Source: JANLYQ01 sp031365725 (GTDB lineage: Bacteria; Actinomycetota; Actinomycetes; JACCUZ01). Taken from it: a stretch of 64,000 nucleotides of DNA. The stretch's first letter is position 1; the number at the start of each line of letters is the position of its first letter. This document shows, piece by piece, positions 9,812 to 17,965 of the stretch. The stretch is from the NCBI GenBank assembly GCA_031365725.1, contig JANLYQ010000018.1, positions 1 to 64,000 of the forward strand. Reading direction: 5' to 3'. Under the pieces are notes generated by a model. It was given only the letters and a program-made list of their open reading frames with translations. It did not search any database and was not told where the DNA came from. A program made the translations under genes and the position numbers.

Positions 9812-11383
9812 CTAGCGCACGAAGGCCGAGGCGTGCCCGGCCAGGTCGAGCAGCTGGGTCGGCCACACACCGAGCAGGAGGGTCACTCCGGCGCATAGCG
9901 CGATGACCAGCGTGGTCATCGGGCCGGGCACGGCCACGGTGGGCCCGTCCGGCGCGGGAGCGCTGAAGAACATCAGCACCACGACGCGGAAGTAGAAGAA
10001 CGCGGCGACCGCGCTCATGACGACACCGATAAGCACCAAGGGCCAGGCACCGCTGGTGTACGCCGCCCGGAAGACCGCGAACTTGGCGGTGAACCCACTG
10101 GTCAGCGGGATGCCCGCGAAGGCCGCGAGGAACAGAGTGAAGACCACGGCGGTCACCGGCGAACGGCGGGCCAGGCCAGCCCACTGCGAGAGATGGGTCG
10201 CCTCGCCCGCAGAGTCGCGCACCAGGGTGACGACCGCGAAGGCGCCGATGGTCGAGAAGCCGTAGGCCAGCAGGTAGAACAGCACCGAGGAGATGCCGAG
10301 GATCTCACCGCTCGGCAGCGCCGAGTCGGTGCCGATGAGGCCGACGAGCACGAAGCCGGCGTGGGCGATCGAGGAGTAGGCGAGCATCCGCTTGACGTCG
10401 GTCTGGGTCAGTGCGAGCACCGACCCGACGGCCATCGTCAGGATGGCGACACCCCACATGACCGGCTGCCACTCCCAGGCAAGGCCGCCGAGGCCGACGT
10501 AGAACACCCGCAGCAGCGCACCGAAGGCAGCGATCTTGGTGCAGGCGGCCATGAACCCGGTGATCGGCGTCGGCGCACCCTGGTAGACGTCCGGGGTCCA
10601 GGAGTGGAACGGCGCCGCGCCGACCTTGAACAGCAGCCCGACCGCGACCAGCCCGGTGCCCACCAGGAGCAACGCCTCGTTGCCGGTGCTGCCACTGACC
10701 GCCTCGGCGATGCCGGAGAGCCGGACCGTGCCGGAGTAGCCGTAGAGCAGCGCCACGCCGTAGAGGAAGAAGGCTGAGGAGAACGCGCCGAGCAGGAAGT
10801 ACTTCAGCGACGCCTCCTGGCTGAGCAGGCGCCGCCGACGGGCCAGACCGCAGAGCAGGTACAGCGGCAACGACAGGACCTCGAGTGCGACGAACATCGT
10901 GAGCAGGTCGTTCGAGACCGGGAAGAGCAGCATGCCGCCGACCGCGAACATCATCAGCGGGAAGACCTCGGTCTGGGTCACCCCGGTCGCGGTGAGGGTG
11001 CGTTCGTGCTGGGAGCCGGGCATCGAGGACCCGGCCGGGGCGAACGGGCCGCCGACGTCAAGCGATCGCTCAGCCGACATCAGCACCCCGAGCACCGCGA
11101 GGACCAGGATGCTGCCCTGCAGGAACAGCGCAGGTCCGTCGACAGCGACAGATCCCTCGGCGGCGACGGCGTAGTCACCAGCTCGGGCCACCACGGCGAC
11201 GAACGCGGCGATCAGACCGGCCAGCGCCAGGACGACCTGGGTCTCGTGCCGGTAGCGCCGCCCCATGAAGGCCTCGACGAGCACACCGAGCAGCGCGACG
11301 CCGAGCACGATGAGCATCGGCAGCAGCAGGCGGTACTCGATCGACGGCGTGTGGAACGCGGCCGCAGCCAGCTGGGCCCTCAC
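9812..11383 (-). CDS. nuoN: NADH-quinone oxidoreductase subunit N
   Basis: This 523-aa antiporter-like membrane subunit has about fourteen helices. FHSWTPDVYQGAPTPITGFM and the following lysine-containing helix carry the conserved proton-path residues. It completes the membrane arm of complex I. Its GTG start overlaps the nuoM stop (GTGA). A Ser/Gly-rich loop around residues 115-130 is longer than in enterobacterial NuoN but usual in actinobacteria. It is the thirteenth gene after nuoA in the main operon. Confidence 0.95.
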   Translation of the reverse strand: MRAQLAAAAFHTPSIEYRLLLPMLIVLGVALLGVLVEAFMGRRYRHETQVVLALAGLIAAFVAVVARAGDYAVAAEGSVAVDGPALFLQGSILVLAVLGVLMSAERSLDVGGPFAPAGSSMPGSQHERTLTATGVTQTEVFPLMMFAVGGMLLFPVSNDLLTMFVALEVLSLPLYLLCGLARRRRLLSQEASLKYFLLGAFSSAFFLYGVALLYGYSGTVRLSGIAEAVSGSTGNEALLLVGTGLVAVGLLFKVGAAPFHSWTPDVYQGAPTPITGFMAACTKIAAFGALLRVFYVGLGGLAWEWQPVMWGVAILTMAVGSVLALTQTDVKRMLAYSSIAHAGFVLVGLIGTDSALPSGEILGISSVLFYLLAYGFSTIGAFAVVTLVRDSAGEATHLSQWAGLARRSPVTAVVFTLFLAAFAGIPLTSGFTAKFAVFRAAYTSGAWPLVLIGVVMSAVAAFFYFRVVVLMFFSAPAPDGPTVAVPGPMTTLVIALCAGVTLLLGVWPTQLLDLAGHASAFVR

Positions 11384-12978
11384 TTGCCGTTCCTTTCACT
11401 ACTGATACCAGCGCCGACACCGACGCCGGACGTGGCGGGCGCGGGGTCGGTGGACCCGGTCTGGTGCATGGTCTTGGCGATCGCCGGGTTGATGACGTCG
11501 AGCAGCGGCTTGGGGTAGAACCCCAGCGCGATGATGATGGCGAGGACTGGTGCGACCACCCACGCCTCACGAGTGGTGAGGTCACGCAGACCCCGGGTGG
11601 CCTCGGTCGGTTCGCCGGTCATCGTGCGCTGGTACATCAGCAGGATGTAGAGCGAGGCCAGGATGATGCCCGCCGTCGCGACGATCGCCGCGAACTGGTA
11701 CCTCGTGAACGTGCCGACCAGGACGAGGAACTCGCTGACGAAGCTCGACAGACCGGGCAGGGCGAGGCTGGAGAGACCGGCGACCAGGAAGGTGCCGGCC
11801 AGCATCGGCGCGACCCGCTGCACGCCGCCGAAGTCCTCGATCAGCCGGGAGCCGCGGCGGCTGATGAGGAAGCCGGCGATGAGGAAGAGTGCTGCGGTCG
11901 AGAAGCCGTGGTTGACCATGTACAGCGTCGAGCCGGACTGGCCCTGCGTGGTCATGGCGAAGATGCCCAGCACGATGAAGCCGAAGTGGCTGATCGAGGT
12001 GTAGGCGATGAGGCGCTTCATGTCGCGCTGGCCGATCGCGAGCAGCGCGCCGTAGAGGATGCTGATGACGGCGAGAGTCAGCACGACAGGCGTGGCCCAC
12101 TTGGCCGCCCCGGGGAACAGCGGCAGGCAGAACCGGATCATGCCGAACGTGCCGACCTTGTCGAGCACGCCGACCAGCAGGACCGCGCCGCCGGGGGGCG
12201 TCTCCGCTGCTGCGTCCGGCAGCCAGGTGTGCACCGGCCACAACGGCGCCTTGATGGCGAAGGCGATGAAGAAGCCGACGAAGAGCAGCCGCTCGGTGTT
12301 GGTGCCCATGTCCAGACCGACGAGGTTCTGGAACAGGAAGGCGTGCTTGCCGCCGCCGGACACCACGTAGAGCCCGATGACGGCCACCAGCATGAGCAGG
12401 CCGCCGACGAGGCTGTAGAGCAGGAACTTCACTGCCGCGTAGGAGCGCTGCGCGCCGCCGTACGAGCCGATGATGAAGTACATCGGGACGAGCATGGCTT
12501 CGAAGAGCACGTAGAACAGGAACACGTCGGTGGCGGCGAACACCCCGATCATGAACGTCTCGAGCAGCAGCAGCAGCGCGAAGTAGCCCTTGACGCTGCG
12601 TCGGTCGTCACCCGTGGCCAGGTGGTCGCTCTCGTTGCTGTGGCCGATGTCATCGACGTCGTTCCAGGACGCCAGCACACACACCGGCGTCAGCACGGTC
12701 GCCAGGGCGATGAGCACCAGCGCGATGCCGTCGACACCGAGGGCATAGCTGACGCCGAACTGCGGGATCCAGTCGTGGGTCTCGGTAAACTGGAACATCG
12801 ACCTGCTGCCGGTGTCGAAGCGCAGCGACACGACGATCGTCAGGACCAGCGGCACCAACGAGATGGCCAGGGCGACCTGCTTGGCCAGCACGTCACGGCC
12901 GCGGGGCAGCGCAGCGACGGCGATGGAGCCGAGCAGCGGCACGGCGGCCATGGTGGTGAGCCAGGGGAAGTCGGTCAC
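11380..12978 (-). CDS. nuoM: NADH-quinone oxidoreductase subunit M
   Basis: This 532-aa proton-pumping membrane subunit is recognised by KAPLWPVHTWLPDAAAETPPG and by the broken-helix region around it, which carry the conserved lysine and glutamate residues of the antiporter-like family. Its GTG start is separated by a single base from the nuoL stop. An acidic cytoplasmic loop (DVDDIGHSNESDH, about residue 105) precedes a predicted helix. It belongs to the membrane arm, with nuoL upstream and nuoN downstream. Confidence 0.95.
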   Translation of the reverse strand: MTDFPWLTTMAAVPLLGSIAVAALPRGRDVLAKQVALAISLVPLVLTIVVSLRFDTGSRSMFQFTETHDWIPQFGVSYALGVDGIALVLIALATVLTPVCVLASWNDVDDIGHSNESDHLATGDDRRSVKGYFALLLLLETFMIGVFAATDVFLFYVLFEAMLVPMYFIIGSYGGAQRSYAAVKFLLYSLVGGLLMLVAVIGLYVVSGGGKHAFLFQNLVGLDMGTNTERLLFVGFFIAFAIKAPLWPVHTWLPDAAAETPPGGAVLLVGVLDKVGTFGMIRFCLPLFPGAAKWATPVVLTLAVISILYGALLAIGQRDMKRLIAYTSISHFGFIVLGIFAMTTQGQSGSTLYMVNHGFSTAALFLIAGFLISRRGSRLIEDFGGVQRVAPMLAGTFLVAGLSSLALPGLSSFVSEFLVLVGTFTRYQFAAIVATAGIILASLYILLMYQRTMTGEPTEATRGLRDLTTREAWVVAPVLAIIIALGFYPKPLLDVINPAIAKTMHQTGSTDPAPATSGVGVGAGISSERNGK

Positions 12979-12979
12979 G

Positions 12980-14872
12980 TCAGAGCCTCACCACGAGCAT
13001 GGCGCCGACCAGGACGGCGGCGCCGGCGAACATCGACAGGGCGTAGGAGCGCACGAAACCGGTCTGGAGCCGACGCAGCCGGCTGGAGGTGCCACCGATC
13101 ATCGCGGCAAGTCCGTTGACGGCACCGTCTATGCCGCGGTTGTCGACGAAGACGAGCAGCCTGGTGAGGTACTGGCCGGGGCGCATCAGGACGGCCTCGT
13201 TGAAGGCGTCCTGGTAGAGGTCGCGGCGCGCGGCGCGGGTCAGGGGCGAGCCGACCGGGGCCGTGACCGGAACCTGCTCACGCAGGTAGCGCTGAGCAGC
13301 AAGCAGGACGCCAAGGACGACCAGAACGAGGGTCAGCGTGGTGAGCACGGGCACCGGCACGACCGTGCTCTCTTCCGACGGCGCCCCGACGACCGGCTCG
13401 AGCCAGTGCTGCATGGCGTTGGTCGGGCCGAGCACGAGGCCGAGCGCCCCGGAGCCGACCGCCAGCACCATCAGCGGCACGGTCATCACCAGCGGAGACT
13501 CGTGCGGGTGCACGTCGTCGGTCCAGCGGCGCTTGCCGTGGAAGGTCATGAGGAACAACCGGGTCATGTAGAACGCGGTGATGCCGGCACCGAGCAGCGC
13601 GGCGCCGCCGAACACCCACGGCCGCCAGCCGTCACCGACGAAGGCCGCCTCGATGATCTTGTCCTTCGACCAGAAGCCGGAGAAGGGAAAGACACCGATG
13701 ATGGCGAGCCAGCCGAGGCCGAAGGTGATCCAGGTGACCTTCATGACGGTCGAGATGCCACCGAACCGGCGCATGTCGACCTGGTCGTTCATGCCGTGCA
13801 TGACCGAGCCGGCGCCGAGGAACATGCCGGCCTTGAAGAAGCCGTGCGTGAGCAGGTGGAAGATCGCGAACACGTAGCCGACCGGGCCGAGGCCGGCGGC
13901 CAGCATCATGTAGCCGATCTGGCTCATGGTCGAGGCAGCGAGCGCCTTCTTGATGTCGTCCTTGGCGCAACCGATCACCGCACCGAACAGCAGGGTGACC
14001 GCGCCGACGATGACCACGACGAGCTGCGCGTCGGGGGCGCCGTTGAAGATCGGTGCCGAGCGCACGACGAGGTAGACACCGGCGGTGACCATGGTGGCCG
14101 CGTGGATCAGGGCCGACACCGGGGTGGGGCCGGCCATCGCGTCCCCGAGCCAGGACTGCAGCGGGAACTGCGCGGACTTGCCGCACGCCGCGAGCAGCAG
14201 CATCAGGCCGATGGCGGTCAGCACACCCTCGCTGGCACCGTCAGTCGCACGGAAGACACCAGCGAAGCTCACGCTGCCGAACTGGGCAAACATGATCATG
14301 ATGGCGACGGACAGGCCGAAGTCGCCGACCCGGTTGGCCACGAAGGCCTTCTTGGCGGCCGCGGCGTAGGTCGGGTTGTAGTTCCAGAACCCGATCAGCA
14401 GGTACGACGCCAGGCCGACGCCCTCCCACCCGACGTACAGCACGAGATAGCTGTTGGCCAGCACCAGCAGCAGCATCGCGGCGACGAACAGGTTGAGGTA
14501 GCCGAAGAAGCGGCGCCGGTCGCGGTCGTGCTCCATGTAGCCGATGGAGTAGATGTGGATCAGCGTGCCGACGAACGTGACCAGCAGCACGAAGCACATC
14601 GAGAGCGGGTCGACCAGCAGGCCGACGTCGACCTTGAGGCCGCCGACCGGGATCCAGCTGAAGATGTTGTGCGACTCGGAGCGGTTCTCCGGCGAGCGGC
14701 TCAGCAGCGTGAGGTAGTCGATGAGGCCGACGAGGAAGGCGAGCGCCGGCATCGCCGTGCCCAGAAGGTGGCCCCAGGGGTCAGTCCGCCGACCGCCGAG
14801 CAGCAGCACCGCGGCGCCGAACAGCGGCAGCGCGACGAGCAGCCAGCTGTGGGAGAGCAGGAAGGTGGTCAT
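12980..14872 (-). CDS. nuoL: NADH-quinone oxidoreductase subunit L
   Basis: This 630-aa distal proton pump of complex I starts at ATG. KSAQFPLQSWLGDAMAGPTP and LIHAATMVTAGVYLVVR are the hallmark stretches, with the pumping-site lysine and histidine. The C-terminus includes the predicted lateral helix region typical of NuoL and lacking in NuoM and NuoN. It starts 12 nt after the nuoK stop. Length is normal for actinobacteria. Confidence 0.95.
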   Translation of the reverse strand: MTTFLLSHSWLLVALPLFGAAVLLLGGRRTDPWGHLLGTAMPALAFLVGLIDYLTLLSRSPENRSESHNIFSWIPVGGLKVDVGLLVDPLSMCFVLLVTFVGTLIHIYSIGYMEHDRDRRRFFGYLNLFVAAMLLLVLANSYLVLYVGWEGVGLASYLLIGFWNYNPTYAAAAKKAFVANRVGDFGLSVAIMIMFAQFGSVSFAGVFRATDGASEGVLTAIGLMLLLAACGKSAQFPLQSWLGDAMAGPTPVSALIHAATMVTAGVYLVVRSAPIFNGAPDAQLVVVIVGAVTLLFGAVIGCAKDDIKKALAASTMSQIGYMMLAAGLGPVGYVFAIFHLLTHGFFKAGMFLGAGSVMHGMNDQVDMRRFGGISTVMKVTWITFGLGWLAIIGVFPFSGFWSKDKIIEAAFVGDGWRPWVFGGAALLGAGITAFYMTRLFLMTFHGKRRWTDDVHPHESPLVMTVPLMVLAVGSGALGLVLGPTNAMQHWLEPVVGAPSEESTVVPVPVLTTLTLVLVVLGVLLAAQRYLREQVPVTAPVGSPLTRAARRDLYQDAFNEAVLMRPGQYLTRLLVFVDNRGIDGAVNGLAAMIGGTSSRLRRLQTGFVRSYALSMFAGAAVLVGAMLVVRL

Positions 14873-14884
14873 CGGTGGCAGGCC

Positions 14885-15184
14885 TCAGTACTTCAGCAGG
14901 TTGGCGCCGTCGACCGACGCCGATCGACGGGTCCGGAAGATCGTGACGATGATGGCGAGGCCGACGACGACCTCGGCCGCAGCGACGACCATCACGAAGA
15001 AAGCGATGACCTGCCCGTCGAGCGAGCCCTGCATGCGGGCGAAGGTGACGAACGCCAGGTTGGTCGCGTTGAGCATCAGCTCGATGCACATGAACACCAC
15101 GATGGCGTTGCGGCGCAGGAGCACGCCGGCAGCGCCGACCGAGAACAGGATGGCCGAGAGGTAGACGTAGTTCATCGGGTTCAT
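14885..15184 (-). CDS. nuoK: NADH-quinone oxidoreductase subunit K
   Basis: This 99-aa subunit has three transmembrane helices. The conserved glutamates lie in VFMCIELMLNATNLAF and VVAAAEVVVGLAI, which are part of the E-channel proton path. Its ATG overlaps the nuoJ stop (ATGA). Length and motifs are standard. Confidence 0.95.
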   Translation of the reverse strand: MNPMNYVYLSAILFSVGAAGVLLRRNAIVVFMCIELMLNATNLAFVTFARMQGSLDGQVIAFFVMVVAAAEVVVGLAIIVTIFRTRRSASVDGANLLKY

Positions 15185-15987
15185 CGGTCGCCCTCGTCAC
15201 GGCGCGCGAGCTCAGCAGGTGACGCGGACGTCTCCGCGCCGGGCACCGGACGCATGTCGCCGCGGGCCGCGAGCACCCGCGAGATCGAGAGCTCGGCGGC
15301 CGTGCCGTCGGGCAGCAGCGCGGGGGTGTCGACCGCGTTGTGCCGGGCGAACACGCCAGGGCCGGGCAGCGGGGCCGGATGCTGGCCGCCACGGAACCGG
15401 GCCTCGGACAGCTCACGCTGGGTGGCCCGCGCCTCGTGCCGCTCGCGGTGGGCCAGCACCATCGCGCCCATGGCTGCGGTGATGAGCAGCGCGCTGGTCA
15501 CCTCGAAGGCGAAGACGTAGCGGGAGAAGATGAGATCGGCAAGGCCCTGCACGTTGCCACCGCTGTTGGCCTTGTCAAGGCCGACGTTGGTGACCACCGC
15601 GCCGCCGATGCTCAGGATCAACAGCGTCCCAAAGCCGATCGCGGCCACGACCGCGGCGATGCGCTGACCGCGCAGCGTCTCGACGAGGGAGTCGGCCGAG
15701 TCGACGCCGACGAGCATGAGAACGAAGAGGAACAGCATCATGACCGCGCCGGTGTAGACGACGGCTTGGACGACGCCGAGGAAGGGCGCGTCCTGCGCGA
15801 GGTAGAGCACCGCAAGGCTGAGCATCGTCAACGCGAGAAGCAGGGCCGAGTGCACGGCCTTGCGGGAGAAGAGGACGCCGAAGGCACCCAGCACCGCGAG
15901 CGGCCCGAGCAGCCAGAAGGTCACGGCCTCACCGGTGCTGGTGTTGGCGCTGGTGGCAGCCGCGGCGATCGCGGCGGCAGTGCTCAC
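15181..15987 (-). CDS. nuoJ: NADH-quinone oxidoreductase subunit J
   Basis: This 268-aa subunit has five helices near the quinone site, including the conserved VVYTGAVMMLFLFVLMLVGV helix. A roughly 90-residue hydrophilic C-terminal tail (from about residue 178, rich in Arg, Glu and Ala) follows the last helix, as in other actinobacteria and unlike the 184-aa E. coli protein. Its GTG start overlaps the nuoI stop, and its own stop overlaps the nuoK start. Confidence 0.94.
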   Translation of the reverse strand: MSTAAAIAAAATSANTSTGEAVTFWLLGPLAVLGAFGVLFSRKAVHSALLLALTMLSLAVLYLAQDAPFLGVVQAVVYTGAVMMLFLFVLMLVGVDSADSLVETLRGQRIAAVVAAIGFGTLLILSIGGAVVTNVGLDKANSGGNVQGLADLIFSRYVFAFEVTSALLITAAMGAMVLAHRERHEARATQRELSEARFRGGQHPAPLPGPGVFARHNAVDTPALLPDGTAAELSISRVLAARGDMRPVPGAETSASPAELARRDEGDR

Positions 15988-16580
15988 GGCTCGTCACCGC
16001 GGTCGGCGCGCGCATCGAGTGCCGCCTGCTGGCGGGCGGCCAGCGCATCGGCGTACTCCTGCTGGGCGGGGGTGGCCCGGGCGACCTCGCCGCGGTAGTA
16101 GCTCTGGTCGTCGGCGCCCTCGACCATCGGGTGCGGGGCGGCCACCATGCCGGGCAGCAGCGGGCCGAGCAGGTCCTGCTTCTCATAGATGAGCTTGGCC
16201 CGGCTGTTGTCGGCGAGTTCGTACTCGTTGGTCATGGTCAAGGCGCGGGTCGGGCACGCCTCGATGCACAGACCGCAGAAGATGCAGCGCAGGTAGTTGA
16301 TCTGGTAGACGCGGCCGTAGCGCTCACCCGGGGAGAAGCGCTCACCCTCGGTGTTATCGGCGCCTTCGACGTAGATCGCGTCGGCCGGGCAGGCCCACGC
16401 GCAGAGCTCGCAGCCGATGCAGCGCTCGAGCCCGTCGGGGTGCCGGTTGAGCACGTGCCGGCCGTGGAAGCGCGGCTGGGTCGGGAGCTTCTCGTCGGGG
16501 TACTGCTCGGTCACCACCTTGCGGAACATCGTCCGGAACGTGACACCGAAACCCTTGAGCTGGGTCGGCAGGGCGCTCAC
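15984..16580 (-). CDS. nuoI: NADH-quinone oxidoreductase subunit I
   Basis: This 198-aa ferredoxin-like subunit has two [4Fe-4S] motifs, CIGCELCAWACP and CIFCGLCIEACP, which bind clusters N6a and N6b and carry electrons from NuoG to NuoB. A charged C-terminal tail follows. The GTG start overlaps the nuoH stop. All eight cysteines are intact. Confidence 0.95.
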   Translation of the reverse strand: MSALPTQLKGFGVTFRTMFRKVVTEQYPDEKLPTQPRFHGRHVLNRHPDGLERCIGCELCAWACPADAIYVEGADNTEGERFSPGERYGRVYQINYLRCIFCGLCIEACPTRALTMTNEYELADNSRAKLIYEKQDLLGPLLPGMVAAPHPMVEGADDQSYYRGEVARATPAQQEYADALAARQQAALDARADRGDEP

Positions 16581-17965
16581 GGCTGGTCCTTCCCCTCGGG
16601 TGCTGCATCCTGCTCGGTGGCGACGTCGGACGGTGTCCCGGCCCCGACCGCCACCAGTGCCGGCAGCGCCTGGCCGGGCATCGGCGGCACCGGGTGGCCC
16701 CCGGCCATCGGGTCGAACTCGGCCTCGACCACAGGCTCGTCGTCGCCTTCACTGTTGCGAGCGGCGACGAGCTCCCAGACGAACATCGAGGCGACGACCA
16801 CCGCCACGACGAGGCCACCGTAGAGAAGCACCTGCCGGGTGTCGAACTGGTAGGCCGTGTTGAGCGCGCGGACCGTGGCGACCATCACGAGCCAGGCGAT
16901 GGCACTCGGGATGAGGACCTTCCAGCCCAGCGCCATGAACTGGTCGTAGCGCAGCCGGGGCAGGGTGCCGCGCAGCCAGATGAAGAAGAAGATGAAGAGC
17001 AGGACCTTGGTGACGAACCAGAGGATCGGCCACCAGTCCTGGTTGGCGCCGTCCCAGATCGACAGCGGCCACGGCGCCCGCCACCCGCCGAGGAACAGCG
17101 TGGTCGCCAGCGCCGAGACGGTGACCATGTTGACGTACTCGGCGAGGAAGAACAGCGCGAACTTCAGCGAGCTGTACTCCGTGTGGAAACCGCCGACCAG
17201 CTCGCCCTCGGCCTCGGGCAGGTCGAAGGGAGCGCGGTTGGTCTCACCGACCATCGCGATGACGTAGATGACGAACGAGGGCGCCAGCAGCACCGCGAAC
17301 CACGACGGGGCCCAGAGCGTGGCGCCGAAGAGGTGGAACGAGCTGCTGGTGGCCTGGGCCGCCACGATCTGCGAGGTCGACATCGAGCCGGCGTAGAGGA
17401 ACACTCCGACGAAGGACAGACCCATCGCGACCTCGTAGGAGATCATCTGGGCCGACGAGCGCAGGCCGCCGAGCAGCGGGTAGGTCGAGCCGCTGGACCA
17501 GCCGGCGAGCACGATGCCGTAGATGCCGACCGAGGCCACCGCGAGGATGTAGAGCACGGCGACCGGCAGGTCAGTGAGCTGCAGGTGGGTGCGGTGCCCG
17601 GCGATGGACACCTCCGGCCCGAACGGCATGACCGCGAAGGCCAGGAACGCCGGCGTCGCGGAGATGATGGGGGCCAGGACGAAGACGACCTTGTCGGCGG
17701 CCTTCGGGATGATGTCTTCCTTCAGCGCGAGCTTGACGCCGTCGGCGAGGCTCTGCAGCAGGCCCTGCGGGCCGGTGCGGTTGGGGCCGATGCGCTGCTG
17801 CATACGGCCGACGACCCGGCGCTCCCACCAGATCGAGAACAGCGTCATCACGACGAGGAAGACGAAGACGGCCAGGGCCTTGCCCAGCACCAGCCACCAC
17901 GGGTCGTTACCGAAGCCGGGCACCTCGGGCGAGGCGAAGATCGCGCCGGACGCGAGTGCACTCAC
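16577..17965 (-). CDS. nuoH: NADH-quinone oxidoreductase subunit H
   Basis: This 462-aa membrane subunit contributes to the quinone chamber. MQQRIGPNRTGPQGLLQSLADG is encoded at about 17745-17805, and NRAPFDLPEAEGELVGGFHTEY carries the acidic loop residues. GTG at 17965 is chosen because a GGGAGG ribosome site precedes it and it overlaps the nuoG stop; the frame is open further upstream but only inside nuoG. A roughly 50-residue acidic, Pro-rich C-terminal tail is extra compared with E. coli (325 aa) and common in actinobacteria. Confidence 0.94.
   Translation of the reverse strand: MSALASGAIFASPEVPGFGNDPWWLVLGKALAVFVFLVVMTLFSIWWERRVVGRMQQRIGPNRTGPQGLLQSLADGVKLALKEDIIPKAADKVVFVLAPIISATPAFLAFAVMPFGPEVSIAGHRTHLQLTDLPVAVLYILAVASVGIYGIVLAGWSSGSTYPLLGGLRSSAQMISYEVAMGLSFVGVFLYAGSMSTSQIVAAQATSSSFHLFGATLWAPSWFAVLLAPSFVIYVIAMVGETNRAPFDLPEAEGELVGGFHTEYSSLKFALFFLAEYVNMVTVSALATTLFLGGWRAPWPLSIWDGANQDWWPILWFVTKVLLFIFFFIWLRGTLPRLRYDQFMALGWKVLIPSAIAWLVMVATVRALNTAYQFDTRQVLLYGGLVVAVVVASMFVWELVAARNSEGDDEPVVEAEFDPMAGGHPVPPMPGQALPALVAVGAGTPSDVATEQDAAPEGKDQP

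Noticed and set aside
8331..9815. 494-codon plus-strand frame over the 31-bp repeats and the polyprenyl synthase
   Set aside because: Its second half is antisense to a clear enzyme with both aspartate motifs, and its first half crosses non-coding 31-bp repeats whose period would shift the frame.
11464..13119. 551-codon plus-strand frame antisense to nuoM
   Set aside because: Same antisense effect; no ribosome site, no recognisable fold.
12812..15520. 902-codon plus-strand open frame across nuoM-nuoL-nuoK-nuoJ
   Set aside because: It runs antisense to well-conserved nuo genes, and its Glu/Arg/His/Gln-rich composition is typical of reversed GC-rich codons.
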